64,000 nucleotides of DNA from Egaibacter danicus (lineage in GTDB: Bacteria; Pseudomonadota; Gammaproteobacteria; Burkholderiales; Burkholderiaceae_C), in assembly GCA_016707075.1 (NCBI GenBank), contig JADJII010000001.1, positions 434,001 through 498,000 on the forward strand, read 5' to 3'. Below are positions 16,202-24,702 of this stretch, in pieces (positions within the stretch are counted from its first letter, which is position 1; each line of letters begins with the position of its first letter). The position numbers and the translations under genes were made by a program. The notes under the pieces were generated by a model. It was given only the letters and a program-made list of their open reading frames with translations, ran no database searches and was not told the origin of the DNA.

Positions 16202-17422
16202 TTACCCCATGCTGGCGTGAATCATCTCCCTCACCCGCGGATAGATCTGCTGGTTCCACTTGCGACCGCTGAACACACCGTAGTGCCCGACGCCCGTCTG
16301 CACGTGGTGGGTTTTCATGTAGGGGCGGATGTTGCTGCACAAGTCCTGCGCCGCTACCGTCTGGCCTACCGAGCAGATATCGTCACGTTCGCCCTCGACC
16401 GTCATCAGGGCGGTGCGGCGGATGGCAGCGGGGTTCACGATGCGGCCCCGATACGCGAGTTTGCCCAAAGGCAGGTCGTAGGTCTGAAACACTTTTTCCA
16501 CCGTTTCCAGGTAGAACTCGGCTGGCAAATCATTCACTGCCAGGTACTCGTCATAGAACACGCGAATGACATTGGCTTTTTCGATATCACCATCCACCAG
16601 ATGTTGATACAGGTCCTTGAACGACTGTTTGTGCCGGTCCAGGTTCATGCTCAAAAATGCACTGAGCTGCACAAAACCGGGATACACGCGGCGCATGTAG
16701 CCCGCATGCGGCATGGGCACGTGGCTGATCAGGTTTTTCCCAAACCACTCAATCGGCTTACTGGTGGCCAGCGTGTTCACGCCCGTGGGGTTGACGCGAC
16801 AGTCCACCGGCCCGGCCATCAGCGTGAGGCTGCGCGGCTGGGCCGGGTTGTCGTCTTCGGCCATGATGGCGGTGGCGGCCAGCGCGGCCACGCAGGGCTG
16901 GCACACCGCCACCACGTGCGTGCCGGGGCCAATGGCCTCGGTGAACTGGATCATGTGGTCGATGTAGTCGTCCAGCGCGAAGGGGCCGTGTTTGAGCGAC
17001 ACGTCACGGGCGTTGTGCCAATCGGTGATGTAGACATCGTGGTCCTGCAGCAACGTGCGCACGGTTTCGCGCAGCAGCGTGGCGAAATGGCCTGATAGCG
17101 GTGCTACCAACAACACGGGTGGCTGGAAGGGCAGGTCAGCAGGGGCTTCTTTTTTGAACCGCAACAGCGTGCCAAATGGCAGGCCGAGGACTTTCTCTTC
17201 GGTCACGGCCAGCTCGTGTTCCCCCACTTTGACCGAGGTGATGCCGTAGGCCGGCCGCGAGTGGGTCAGCCGCAGGCGCGAAAACACCTCCATGGAGGCG
17301 GACAGTTTGCGCAGGAAATTACCTTCGGTTTTGCTGAACCAGAGGTTTGCGCTGCTGCTTTGCGCTAAGAGCCGCAAGGGCGACATCAGGTCGGACTGGG
17401 ATTGATAGGCCTGATAAAGCAT
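16202..17422 (-). CDS. phaZ: Intracellular polyhydroxyalkanoate (PHB) depolymerase
   Basis: 406 residues, starting MLYQAYQSQSDLMSPLRLLA, a typical PhaZ start. The nucleophile is a Cys in the lipase-box-like VAVCQPCVAALA, with Asp in GERDDICSVGQT and His in TGVGHYGVFSGRKWNQQIY, matching the Cys-Asp-His triad of Ralstonia-type intracellular depolymerases. It hydrolyses stored PHB granules to 3-hydroxybutyrate oligomers. No signal peptide is present, as expected for the intracellular type. It is monocistronic. The CoA transferase at 52.9-54.3 kb could serve downstream acetoacetate use, although the genes are far apart. Confidence 0.93.
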   Translation of the reverse strand: MLYQAYQSQSDLMSPLRLLAQSSSANLWFSKTEGNFLRKLSASMEVFSRLRLTHSRPAYGITSVKVGEHELAVTEEKVLGLPFGTLLRFKKEAPADLPFQPPVLLVAPLSGHFATLLRETVRTLLQDHDVYITDWHNARDVSLKHGPFALDDYIDHMIQFTEAIGPGTHVVAVCQPCVAALAATAIMAEDDNPAQPRSLTLMAGPVDCRVNPTGVNTLATSKPIEWFGKNLISHVPMPHAGYMRRVYPGFVQLSAFLSMNLDRHKQSFKDLYQHLVDGDIEKANVIRVFYDEYLAVNDLPAEFYLETVEKVFQTYDLPLGKLAYRGRIVNPAAIRRTALMTVEGERDDICSVGQTVAAQDLCSNIRPYMKTHHVQTGVGHYGVFSGRKWNQQIYPRVREMIHASMG

Positions 17423-17549
17423 GTTGTTCCTGACGTGATGCGGATATCACTTCAACAGGCAAGTTACGGGCCAGCCCGTCGCAGGCATGAGCGGGTTGGC
17501 ACAACCCTTGCGGGTAAGCAGCATCACTTTCCGGTTTGAGGAGTAGCCC

Positions 17550-18206
17550 GTGGCCAAAACTGTCCTGACGATCAGCAGCAAAAATTACGGCGCGTGGTCC
17601 CTGCGCGGCTGGCTGCTGGCCAGGCTGGCCGGGCTGGAGTTCACTGAAAAAGTCATCTCGCCGGATGACCCCGCCATGAAGGCCGAGATGTTGCTGCTCT
17701 CCAGCAGCATGCTGGTGCCTTCGCTGCAACACAACGGCATCAAGGTGTGGGACACGCTGGCCATTGCCGAGTACCTCAACGAGATCAAGCCCAAAGCCCA
17801 GTTGTTGCCGGCCGAAATCAAGGCACGGGCGCATTGCCGCGCCATTTGCGGCGAGATGCATTCGGGCTTTGCGTCGATGCGGTCTTCGCTGCCGATGAAC
17901 ATCAAGGCGCGTTTTCCGGCATTCAAGGTGTGGTCCCGGGCGCAGGGCGATATTGACCGGGTGCTGGAGATCTGGAAGGAATGCCTCGCAACCTATGGTG
18001 GACCATATCTATTTGGGAAGCAGCCCACCGTAGCCGATGCCATGTATGCGCCCGTGGTCACGCGCTTTCTCACCTACGACGTGGCCATCGACAAGGCCAG
18101 CGCAGGCTATTGCAAACGCATCATGGAGCTGCCGGCTATGAAGGAGTGGATTGCGGCCGCCAAAGCCGAGCCCGACGAAATCGACGAGCTCGACGCGGAA
18201 TTCTGA
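17550..18206 (+). CDS. Glutathione S-transferase family protein
   Basis: 218 residues from a GTG at 17550 preceded by TGAGGAG. An N-terminal thioredoxin-like domain (about 1-80) shows AWSLRGWLLARLAGLEF, a cis-Pro region MLVPSLQHNG and the glutathione-binding IKVWDTLAIAEYLNE. An all-helical C-terminal domain follows. The probable catalytic residue is Ser or Asn in ISSKNYGAWS. The enzyme class is not determinable. It is monocistronic and convergent with the cupin gene (2 bp between stops). Confidence 0.88.
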   Translation: MAKTVLTISSKNYGAWSLRGWLLARLAGLEFTEKVISPDDPAMKAEMLLLSSSMLVPSLQHNGIKVWDTLAIAEYLNEIKPKAQLLPAEIKARAHCRAICGEMHSGFASMRSSLPMNIKARFPAFKVWSRAQGDIDRVLEIWKECLATYGGPYLFGKQPTVADAMYAPVVTRFLTYDVAIDKASAGYCKRIMELPAMKEWIAAAKAEPDEIDELDAEF

Positions 18207-18208
18207 GC

Positions 18209-18631
18209 CTATTTCCAGGGGGTAGGCGCGGGAATGGCGCACACCGGCTCCACATCCACTGACTTGAAATCAGCCGGCCCCACGATCTCCAGGTATTCCA
18301 TGTCGGGTGAGTAGTCGAACAGATAGTGGCGAATGCCGGGGCGTTGGTGCACCACGTCGCCGGCCTCTACCAGCGTCTCCTTGTCTTCGTACATGAAACG
18401 CGCCCAGCCCTTGGTCATGATCACAATCTGGAAATCTGCCTCATGACGGTGCCAGCCTGTGCCTGTTTCTGGTGCCATGTTCGCCTTCACAAGGTGCGCG
18501 ATCACTTTGCCGTGCGTGGCTTCGGCAACACCCAGGTCGCGGTAGAGGAAAAAGTCGCGCAGGCCGCCCGACACAAATTCGGTATCGCCCGGTTTGACAT
18601 GAGAGAACTTGGTAGTAGTGCGGTCCAGCAT
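18209..18631 (-). CDS. Cupin-domain protein
   Basis: 140 residues forming a single cupin barrel. Motif 1 reads GTGWHRHEADFQIVIMTKG, with two His and an acidic residue likely binding metal, and motif 2 reads GDVVHQRPGIRHYLFDYS. Small single cupins can be isomerases, dioxygenases or regulatory sensors; nothing nearby decides among these. The gene is divergent from aroC, with about 130 bp between starts. Confidence 0.85.
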   Translation of the reverse strand: MLDRTTTKFSHVKPGDTEFVSGGLRDFFLYRDLGVAEATHGKVIAHLVKANMAPETGTGWHRHEADFQIVIMTKGWARFMYEDKETLVEAGDVVHQRPGIRHYLFDYSPDMEYLEIVGPADFKSVDVEPVCAIPAPTPWK

Positions 18632-18763
18632 GGGGTGCTCCTTCTAGAAAAAGAAAAGAAATGGATTGGTGCAGTGCAACAACTAGCAGGAAACGTTCCA
18701 GCGGAAAAGCAAAATGGCCGCATTTTTTTCGGTGCACAGGCATCGTCTGGGATAATCGGTTGC

Positions 18764-19858
18764 ATGAGCGGCAACACCTTTGGCAACCTATTCGCAGTCA
18801 CCAATTTCGGTGAATCCCACGGCCCGGCCATTGGCTGCGTGATTGACGGCTGCCCGCCGGGCATGGCCCTGAGCGAATCCGACATTCAGCCCGATCTGGA
18901 CCGCCGCCGACCCGGCACCTCCAAATTCGTTACCCAGCGCAACGAGCCCGATGCGGTAGAAATCCTGTCTGGCGTGTACGAGGGCAAGACCACCGGCACA
19001 CCCATCTGTCTGCTGATCAAGAACACCGACCAGCGCAGCAAGGATTACGGCAACATTCTCGAAACCTTCCGCCCCGGCCATGCCGACTACACCTACTTCC
19101 AGAAATACGGCATTCGGGACCCGCGTGGCGGTGGCCGCTCCAGCGCGCGCCTGACCGCGCCCATGGTAGCCGCCGGTGCTGTGGCCAAGAAGTGGCTGTT
19201 TGAGCACTACGGCACCTTGTTTCGCGGCTGCATGACGCAAATGGGCGATCTGCCCATTGGTTTCGAGTCGTGGGACCACGTGCCCAACAACCCGTTTTTT
19301 GCACCGGTCGCCGATGTGTCGGCACTGGAGACCTACATGGAGGCGCTGCGCAAGGCCGGTGACTCGTGCGGTGCACGCATCCGCGTGATGGCCTCCAACG
19401 TGCCCGTGGGCTTGGGTGAGCCGCTGTTTGACAAGATGGATTCCGATATTGCCTACGCGATGATGGGCATCAATGCGGTGAAGGGTGTCGAGATTGGCGC
19501 CGGTTTTGCCAGCGTCGCGCAGCGCGGCACCACGCACGGCGATTCACTCTCGCCACAAGGGTTCAAGTCGAACAACGCGGGTGGTGTGCTGGGTGGCATC
19601 TCCACCGGGCAAGACCTGGAGGTGAGCATTGCCATCAAGCCCACCAGCTCAATCATCACGCCACGCGAGTCGATCGACATGAACGGGCAACCGACCGAAG
19701 TCATCACCAAGGGTCGCCACGACCCCTGCGTGGGCATCCGTGCCACGCCCATTGCCGAGGCCATGCTGGCACTGGTGGTGATGGAACACGCCTTGCGACA
19801 TCGCGCCCAGTGCAGCGATGTCAAACCGTCGCTGGCGCCGATCAAGGCATCGGTCTGA
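18764..19858 (+). CDS. aroC: Chorismate synthase
   Basis: 364 residues from ATG 18764 (MSGNTFGNLFAVTNFGESHG). The family signatures GESHGPAIGCVIDGCPPG, the RRRPG region and GGGRSSARLTAPMVAAGAVA are intact, as is DPCVGIRATPIAEAMLALV near the end. It converts 5-enolpyruvylshikimate-3-phosphate to chorismate using reduced FMN, the last common step of aromatic amino-acid synthesis. Upstream in-frame starts give unrelated sequence. It is followed after 10 bp by an MFS transporter gene, possibly co-transcribed. Confidence 0.97.
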   Translation: MSGNTFGNLFAVTNFGESHGPAIGCVIDGCPPGMALSESDIQPDLDRRRPGTSKFVTQRNEPDAVEILSGVYEGKTTGTPICLLIKNTDQRSKDYGNILETFRPGHADYTYFQKYGIRDPRGGGRSSARLTAPMVAAGAVAKKWLFEHYGTLFRGCMTQMGDLPIGFESWDHVPNNPFFAPVADVSALETYMEALRKAGDSCGARIRVMASNVPVGLGEPLFDKMDSDIAYAMMGINAVKGVEIGAGFASVAQRGTTHGDSLSPQGFKSNNAGGVLGGISTGQDLEVSIAIKPTSSIITPRESIDMNGQPTEVITKGRHDPCVGIRATPIAEAMLALVVMEHALRHRAQCSDVKPSLAPIKASV

Positions 19859-19868
19859 CGCCAGCCGG

Positions 19869-21053
19869 ATGACCACTGCACCCGGCCGCCTGGCGCCTTT
19901 TGCGGCGTTGTCGGCCAGCTATTTCGCTCACGTTGGTTTCTTCAATCCCTACCTGCCGCTGTGGCTCAAGGACTTGGGGCTCAGCTTGCTGGTCATCGGT
20001 ATGCTGACGTCCGTGCCCGCAGCCACCCGGCTGTTTGCGCCCTACGCTTGGGGCACCCTGAGCGACCGCACCGGCGAGCGCGTGAAATTGCTGCGCTGGG
20101 GTGCCGGCGTCGCGCTGGTTGCGTCGCTGGGCTTGTGGCTGAATGCTGGCACTGCGTGGCTGGCTGTGGTCTTGTTGCTGATGTTTTCCTGCACCAGCGC
20201 GATGTCGCCGTTGAGCGAAGTGGCGATTGCGCAGGCCGTGAGCAAAAACGGCGTGCTGGATGTGCGGCGTTATGGCCGCGTGCGCTTGTGGGGGTCGCTT
20301 GGCTTCATGGTCACCGTGTTTGTGGCGGGGGCCTGGTTTGACCACTTTGGCGTGCGGCATTTCCCGATGTGGACGTCGCTGACGCTGCTGGCTGTTCTCA
20401 CCAGCACCTGGTTTCTGCCGGACCACAAGGAAGCCGCGCACCCCGGTGAAAAGTCGCAACCGGTCTGGCCGATTTTGCGACAGCGGCCGGTGCGGTGGTT
20501 TTTTGCAGCGGCGTTTTTCCACGTGCTGGCGCACATCAGCATCAACGTGTTTTTCTCGCTGTATCTGGATTCGCTGGGGTATGACAAAACCACCATCGGC
20601 CTGATGTGGGTGGTGTCGGTGCTGGCGGAAATTGGCTGGTTTTTCACGCAGGGGCGATGGCTGCCCCGCCTCAGCCTGCCGGGCTGGCTGGTTCTGGTGG
20701 GTGGCGTGGCGGTTTTCAGAATGGGGGTTACCGCGGCCTTTGCATCCAGCGTGGCCGTGCTGGCGGTTGTGCAGACGCTGCACGCCATCACCTTTGCGGC
20801 GCACCATTCAGTCAACATGGCCTTGTTGTCGCAGCACTTTCCTGGCCGGCTGCGGGGCCGGGGGCAGGCCCTGTTCACGGTGGTGGCCTACGGCACCGCC
20901 GGGGTGCTGGGCGGCTTTCTGGGCGGGCTGCTCAGCTCTGCCTGGGGGCTGGCCAGCGTGTTCTGGGCGGCCATGGTGTGCGGTTTGATTGGCACCTTGT
21001 GTGCCCTCAGGGTTTGGCAACTCCAACGCCTTCGGCCTGGCGCAGCGGGTTAA
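19869..21053 (+). CDS. MFS transporter (HcaT/MFS_1-like type)
   Basis: 394 residues from ATG 19869 with about twelve hydrophobic helices. It shows the start APFAALSASYFAHVGFFNPYLPLWLKDLG, the loop GTLSDRTGERVKLLRWG between helices 2 and 3, and RLWGSLGFMVTVFVAG. This pattern is typical of the MFS_1-like group that includes 3-phenylpropionate and nucleoside transporters. The substrate is unknown. It lies 10 bp after aroC and its 3' end overlaps the convergent DMT transporter gene by 47 bp. Confidence 0.87.
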   Translation: MTTAPGRLAPFAALSASYFAHVGFFNPYLPLWLKDLGLSLLVIGMLTSVPAATRLFAPYAWGTLSDRTGERVKLLRWGAGVALVASLGLWLNAGTAWLAVVLLLMFSCTSAMSPLSEVAIAQAVSKNGVLDVRRYGRVRLWGSLGFMVTVFVAGAWFDHFGVRHFPMWTSLTLLAVLTSTWFLPDHKEAAHPGEKSQPVWPILRQRPVRWFFAAAFFHVLAHISINVFFSLYLDSLGYDKTTIGLMWVVSVLAEIGWFFTQGRWLPRLSLPGWLVLVGGVAVFRMGVTAAFASSVAVLAVVQTLHAITFAAHHSVNMALLSQHFPGRLRGRGQALFTVVAYGTAGVLGGFLGGLLSSAWGLASVFWAAMVCGLIGTLCALRVWQLQRLRPGAAG

Positions 21054-21900
21054 AACCAGTCACCAGCATGCTGGCCACCAGAATCAGCGCGCCACCTGCG
21101 TAGAGGGCAGGGCCGGTGGCTTCGTCCAGAAACAGGATGGCCCACATGACGCCAAAGCCGGTGATCATGAACGTGGAACTGAGTGCCGCCACCGGCGGCA
21201 CATGCCGCATGATGCGCATGTACATCCAATAGGCCAGCCCGGAGGTAGTGGAGCCCATCAGCGCCACCGCGGCGACAGCTTTCAATGTGAACGTGGCCTG
21301 CGGCCAGTCGTATACGGCGCCCGGCAGCAGCAACACAACTGCTGTTGCATGCATGCCCGCCGTGATGGTGAGCGGCTCCATGCGGGTGATGGCGCGTTTG
21401 AGAAAAGGTGTGGATATGCCGGATAGCGCCGAGCCGCCGATGCACACGATGGCCGACGTTACCAGCGTGGGCGTGGGCTGCACCGGCCCCAGCCGCACCA
21501 CCAGTGCCGCCCCGGCAAAGCCCACCAGGCAGCCCAGCAGTTTGCCGGGCGTGAGCGTTTCTTCCTTCATCCAGGCAGACGCAAAGGCGCCAAATAGCAC
21601 CGATGTCACCGTCAGCAAGGCGGCATAACCCGCTGGCAGATGCAGCGCCGACCACGAATAGAGCACGTGCGGCCCGGCCACCGCCAGAAAACCCAGCAGC
21701 AGCAATTCGCGCCAGTGCTCCCACGGCCAGCGGTGCTTGAGCACACGCATGATGATCACCAGCACCACGGCCGCAATACTCATGCGCATGGCTGCCAGCA
21801 GGTTGGGCCCCAGCACCGGCGCGGCGAGGCGGGTGAGCATGAAGGACGATCCCCACAACGCAGACAGCGCGACGAGCTGCAAAAAGTATCTTGTTTTCAT
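21007..21900 (-). CDS. EamA/DMT-family transporter
   Basis: 297 residues with ten hydrophobic helices in two EamA repeats. The N-terminus YFLQLVALSALWGSSFMLTRLAAPVLGP is the typical DMT start, and the second repeat includes ALMGSTTSGLAYWMYMRIM. It is an inner-membrane drug/metabolite exporter of unknown substrate. The 3' end overlaps the convergent MFS gene by 47 bp. A copy of the short dispersed repeat lies just upstream of its start (21939-21990). Confidence 0.88.
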   Translation of the reverse strand: MKTRYFLQLVALSALWGSSFMLTRLAAPVLGPNLLAAMRMSIAAVVLVIIMRVLKHRWPWEHWRELLLLGFLAVAGPHVLYSWSALHLPAGYAALLTVTSVLFGAFASAWMKEETLTPGKLLGCLVGFAGAALVVRLGPVQPTPTLVTSAIVCIGGSALSGISTPFLKRAITRMEPLTITAGMHATAVVLLLPGAVYDWPQATFTLKAVAAVALMGSTTSGLAYWMYMRIMRHVPPVAALSSTFMITGFGVMWAILFLDEATGPALYAGGALILVASMLVTGFNPLRQAEGVGVAKP

Positions 21901-21938
21901 GCGGGACTGGAGATTGAGGTCAATTTAGCATCGAAACT

Positions 21939-21990
21939 GGCCTCCAGCCCTCTGGAACATTGCGTAAAAAGCTATTAATTTAATAGCATT
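21939..21990 (+). repeat. Dispersed short repeat, intergenic copy
   Basis: About 52 bp: GGCCTCCAGCCCTCT, then TTGCGTAAAAAGC, then TATTAATTTAATAGCATT. The palindromic part AGCTATTAATTTAATAGC can form a short hairpin. The same order of blocks is found at six to seven other places in the window. Confidence 0.75.
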
Positions 21991-22031
21991 CTGACGGTTA
22001 GCCGTCTGGACGCGGATGACTTCTGCCGGCA

Positions 22032-22526
22032 CTAGAAATCTATAGCCAGAGGCTCTGGAAGTTTGTCATCAAGATAGATGCTGTATTCATCCCAAATACC
22101 TTCTCCGTAGTACTTGTCGCACAGTGCTTCAATGTCATCGAGGGTGATAAACAGGGTACTGAACATCACGTCGTAGAAGAACTGCTCAAGGGTACCTTCA
22201 GATTCGTCGCCTTCGTAGTGGTAGCCATGTACCCAAACCCGCCTGCCAGCGTATTTCTCTTCAAAGGCTGCCCTGCGTCGCTGGTACTCCGCCTCTTCGT
22301 ACTCGTCGTCTGTCAATTTGCGCAGGTGGTATGCATTCCCATGCATGGGGTGTGTCGGGTCCAGCTGCAAATCTATCGTCTGCCATTCGTTCGTTATCTG
22401 GTTCACAACGTTTGCAAGCTGCCTGGGCGTGATATCCCCCTCCCAGTGAACGACATCAATGCAACGGGACGTTCCAACATCCCCGTCCCAAATGCTCGCG
22501 CTGTGCTTCATTGCTTTTGCATTCAT
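22032..22526 (-). CDS. Hypothetical acidic protein, 164 residues
   Basis: Starting at ATG 22526 (MNAKAMKHSASIWDGDVG), the protein is acidic and rich in Asp, Glu and Tyr (LTDDEYEEAEYQRRRAAFEEKY; IEALCDKYYGEGIWDEYSIYLDD). No signal peptide, membrane helix or known motif is seen. Its GC content looks lower than that of flanking genes, a hint of horizontal origin, though codon statistics would be needed. An in-frame ATG at 22589 is less likely. It lies alone between a DMT transporter and an RNA-binding-protein gene. Confidence 0.6.
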   Translation of the reverse strand: MNAKAMKHSASIWDGDVGTSRCIDVVHWEGDITPRQLANVVNQITNEWQTIDLQLDPTHPMHGNAYHLRKLTDDEYEEAEYQRRRAAFEEKYAGRRVWVHGYHYEGDESEGTLEQFFYDVMFSTLFITLDDIEALCDKYYGEGIWDEYSIYLDDKLPEPLAIDF

Positions 22527-22643
22527 ACCGTACCTTCTCCAATTTTGAAATGACAGCCTATGCCGGATCCTGACTTGATGCAGCGCCATGGCGCAAGTCT
22601 AACAATGCCACCCGCGCGATAGTTGCGGGTAGCGTTGGGCAAT

Positions 22644-22672
22644 AAAAAAACCGGCCAGCAGGCCGGTTTTTT
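22644..22672. terminator. Rho-independent terminator, bidirectional
   Basis: The stem CCGGCC/GGCCGG with an AGCA loop (22651-22666) is flanked by an A-run on the left and a T-run on the right, so it can end transcription on either strand. It lies 20 bp past the stop of the minus-strand RRM gene. Confidence 0.9.
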
Positions 22673-22691
22673 CAAAACTGAGATGCAGACT

Positions 22692-23033
22692 TCAGTAGCG
22701 GTTGCCACCGCCACCATAGCCGCCACCGCCACCTTCGCGACGGCCACCGCCACCACCACCACCACCAAAGCCGCCGGTACGCGGTTCCATCGGGCGGGCT
22801 TCATTGACCACCATATCACGGCCATCGATTGATTTGCCGTTCATGCCGCTGATGGCCGCCTGGGCTTCCGCGTCGCTCGACATTTCCACGAAGCCGAAGC
22901 CCTTGGAGCGGCCGCTGTCGCGGTCCATCATGACCTTGGCCGACGAGACGGTGCCAAAGTCGGAGAAATTCTGTTGCAGGGATTGGTCGTTAACCGAATA
23001 GGAGAGGTTGCCGACGTAAAGTTTCTTGCCCAT
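22692..23033 (-). CDS. Glycine-rich RRM RNA-binding protein
   Basis: 113 residues from ATG 23033 (MGKKLYVGNLSYSVNDQSL). One RRM domain (1-80) has the RNP2 motif KLYVGNLS and RNP1 SKGFGFVEM, followed by a Gly/Arg-rich tail (GGFGGGGGGGGRREGGGGGYGG). Such proteins bind single-stranded RNA and are often cold-induced in proteobacteria and cyanobacteria. The gene has a rho-independent terminator downstream and a 300-bp gene-free region upstream that may carry a long leader. Confidence 0.93.
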   Translation of the reverse strand: MGKKLYVGNLSYSVNDQSLQQNFSDFGTVSSAKVMMDRDSGRSKGFGFVEMSSDAEAQAAISGMNGKSIDGRDMVVNEARPMEPRTGGFGGGGGGGGRREGGGGGYGGGGNRY

Positions 23034-23369
23034 TTTGGGATCTTTCAAAAATGTGTACAGATGGACCGGGCTTCCATGGCCGGAAATCAATCCGGCCCCT
23101 GGAGACCCAAGTCATGGGTTCGGTCGCGGAAGGGGAATAAAGAGACCGGGGGTAAAGCTCGCCGCTGGGGGAGTTTGACGACCGGGAGGGCCGGAACTAT
23201 CGGCCAGTAAGGTGCGGGGGCGGCGTGTAAGGTGCCGCAGACCGTGTCAGACTACAACTGCTGCAAAGGTAAGCAAAATGCAGCAATTGGTTTATTTTAC
23301 TCCCGATCAAGGCGTCACGTCCGGCTATTTGTGCACCAGACCAGCCCATCAGAGTCGTTGAGACGGGAA
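23034..23369. other. Gene-free region upstream of the RRM gene
   Basis: 336 bp without a credible gene. It holds a GCTGCA/TGCAGC inverted repeat with a 13-nt spacer near 23253-23288 (CTGCTGCA ... TGCAGCA). The part nearer the RRM gene is probably its 5' leader and promoter; no convincing -35/-10 pair could be fixed by eye. Confidence 0.4.
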
Positions 23370-23750
23370 CTATTCCGGTGTGCTCGTCCCGGTAGGCTCA
23401 TGCAGCCTTGCCTTTGACAGCAGTTCTGTCAGCAGGTTGGTGGCCTGATTGAAAGCGCCATCTGAAGAGATATCAGCTCGAACTTCATCGAATCGCTTTT
23501 CCCTGATTTTTTGAAGAATTTCGGCTGCGATGCGGTGGAAATCATCATGCGCGGCCCGAATTTCATCGTGACGCCTTGAAGGCATCAGCCGATGCCCTTC
23601 GTTGTCGAGCCAGTTCCCGAACTGACATTTGTGGCTGTCGCCGGCCGTCGTCACATCAAAAGCTGCTTTGCCGTTCAGGTAATCCCTGAAGTGCTTGCGC
23701 CAGGCTGAGTGCGCCATGAGCGCGGCCTCTATTTCAAACTTCATTCCCAT
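23370..23750 (-). CDS. CZB (chemoreceptor zinc-binding) domain protein
   Basis: 126 residues consisting of one CZB domain. The zinc-ligand pattern is visible: His in LMAHSAWRKHFRDYLNG, Cys in SHKCQFGNWLDNEGHRLM, and His residues in RHDEIRAAHDDFHRIAAEIL. CZB domains usually sit in chemoreceptors or diguanylate cyclases and sense zinc or hypochlorite; here it is free-standing. No chemotaxis gene is adjacent. It is monocistronic. Confidence 0.85.
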   Translation of the reverse strand: MGMKFEIEAALMAHSAWRKHFRDYLNGKAAFDVTTAGDSHKCQFGNWLDNEGHRLMPSRRHDEIRAAHDDFHRIAAEILQKIREKRFDEVRADISSDGAFNQATNLLTELLSKARLHEPTGTSTPE

Positions 23751-23969
23751 GACGATGTCCCCTTGGTAGCTCGGGCGTTGTTCGGCTGGATTCTGGCGCT
23801 AACCCTGTTCTGTGGATACGCGATCAAATAGACCTCAAGGACAAGTATAGGGAAGGCCAATTCGGCAGGCCCGGACCTGCCTTAGTCCTGCACAAATACT
23901 GTCGCAATGAATTGCCTTCAGGAATATCCCGGTCATTGGCCAACAAATGCCTCGAATCGCGTTTTCAAG

Positions 23970-24033
23970 CGCCAAATCCGGCCTTGTCCCTTGTGGGATA
24001 TGCGTGAGCAGCTATTAATTTTGTAGTGCTTTA
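23970..24033 (+). repeat. Dispersed short repeat, intergenic copy
   Basis: It reads GCCAAATCCGGCCTTGTCCC, then GGATATGCGTGAGCAGC, then TATTAATTTTGTAGTGCT. It matches the 49854 copy block by block (GGCC-TT block, ATATGCGTGAG block and A/T-rich TA-GC end). Confidence 0.75.
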
Positions 24034-24070
24034 CTCAAGGCAAATGCATTGCAGGCTGGCGTGTGGGCGA

Positions 24071-24220
24071 GGCCAGCGGCCCGGGTATCCGTTCTCCGGC
24101 CCACGCTCGCGGACTGCTGTTTGTGGTTTGCTTATGTTGTTGCGTTAACGACTGGGCTGGCGCGTGCGCTCTGTGGCAGCCGCGAATGGGGCCTGCGCCC
24201 GGATACCCAAGCCACTGGCC
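24071..24220 (-). repeat. Hairpin-forming element, left copy
   Basis: The terminal arms 24071-24091 and 24200-24220 are inverted repeats (18 of 21 positions); the three exceptions become G-U pairs if the minus strand folds. The interior on the minus strand (CGTTAACGCAACAACATAAG, then CAAACCACAAACAGCAGTCC and GCGAG) is closely similar to the interior of the copy at 25207-25359, which lies in the opposite orientation. Confidence 0.6.
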
Positions 24221-24375
24221 TGGGGTAGTCGTTGGTATTTTCGTGACGGTGCAACTGCCACGGATGAGGAAATTCAGTTATAAATCAATCACTTAAATAA
24301 ATGCCGGGAGGCTGAGATGGCGCAAGGCGACTTTGTTCATAAGACAGGTTTCACTTCTACAACACGTTATCCTGT

Positions 24376-24699
24376 ATGAGCTTCCTGTCGCCTATGAGCC
24401 GCGCGGAGGTGAGCCGCTCCGGATGGTTGTTCGCCTCGTTCCTTATCGGACCCATGGCACTCCTAGTCATCTTCTGGTGGCAGGTGTATCTCACCTTCGA
24501 TGCCGTCATGAAGGTATTGCCTGTAGCCATTTCATTGGGCTCAGTTTTCGGTTGGCTGATGTACCGGCGGTCTGTGTGGCTGGTGGCGCGTGGCCTTCAT
24601 CCGTACTTCAGCATTAGCCAACGCCTGCCGCTGAAGAATGTCGTTGCGGGGTTCCTGGGAGTGATTCTGACTACGTGGGGATGGGGCTCGTTCTCTTAG
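24376..24699 (+). CDS. Small hypothetical membrane protein
   Basis: 107 residues with hydrophobic helices at about 17-40 and 46-62 and a third near 90-104 (NVVAGFLGVILTTWGWGSF). It starts MSFLSPMSRAEVSRSGWLF. No family was recognised. It lies inside the interval bounded by two inverted hairpin elements, so it may be accessory DNA. The alternative frame starting at 24333 is less likely because it lacks a membrane-protein pattern. Confidence 0.5.
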   Translation: MSFLSPMSRAEVSRSGWLFASFLIGPMALLVIFWWQVYLTFDAVMKVLPVAISLGSVFGWLMYRRSVWLVARGLHPYFSISQRLPLKNVVAGFLGVILTTWGWGSFS

Positions 24700-24702
24700 C
24701 GC

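Larger units (their letters stand above)
23751..24375. other. Gene-poor region with a dispersed repeat and a hairpin element
   Basis: 625 bp without a convincing gene. It contains one copy of the short dispersed repeat (23970-24033) and the left copy of a ~150-nt hairpin element (24071-24220). The short frames here lack family similarity and overlap the structured DNA. Confidence 0.5.
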
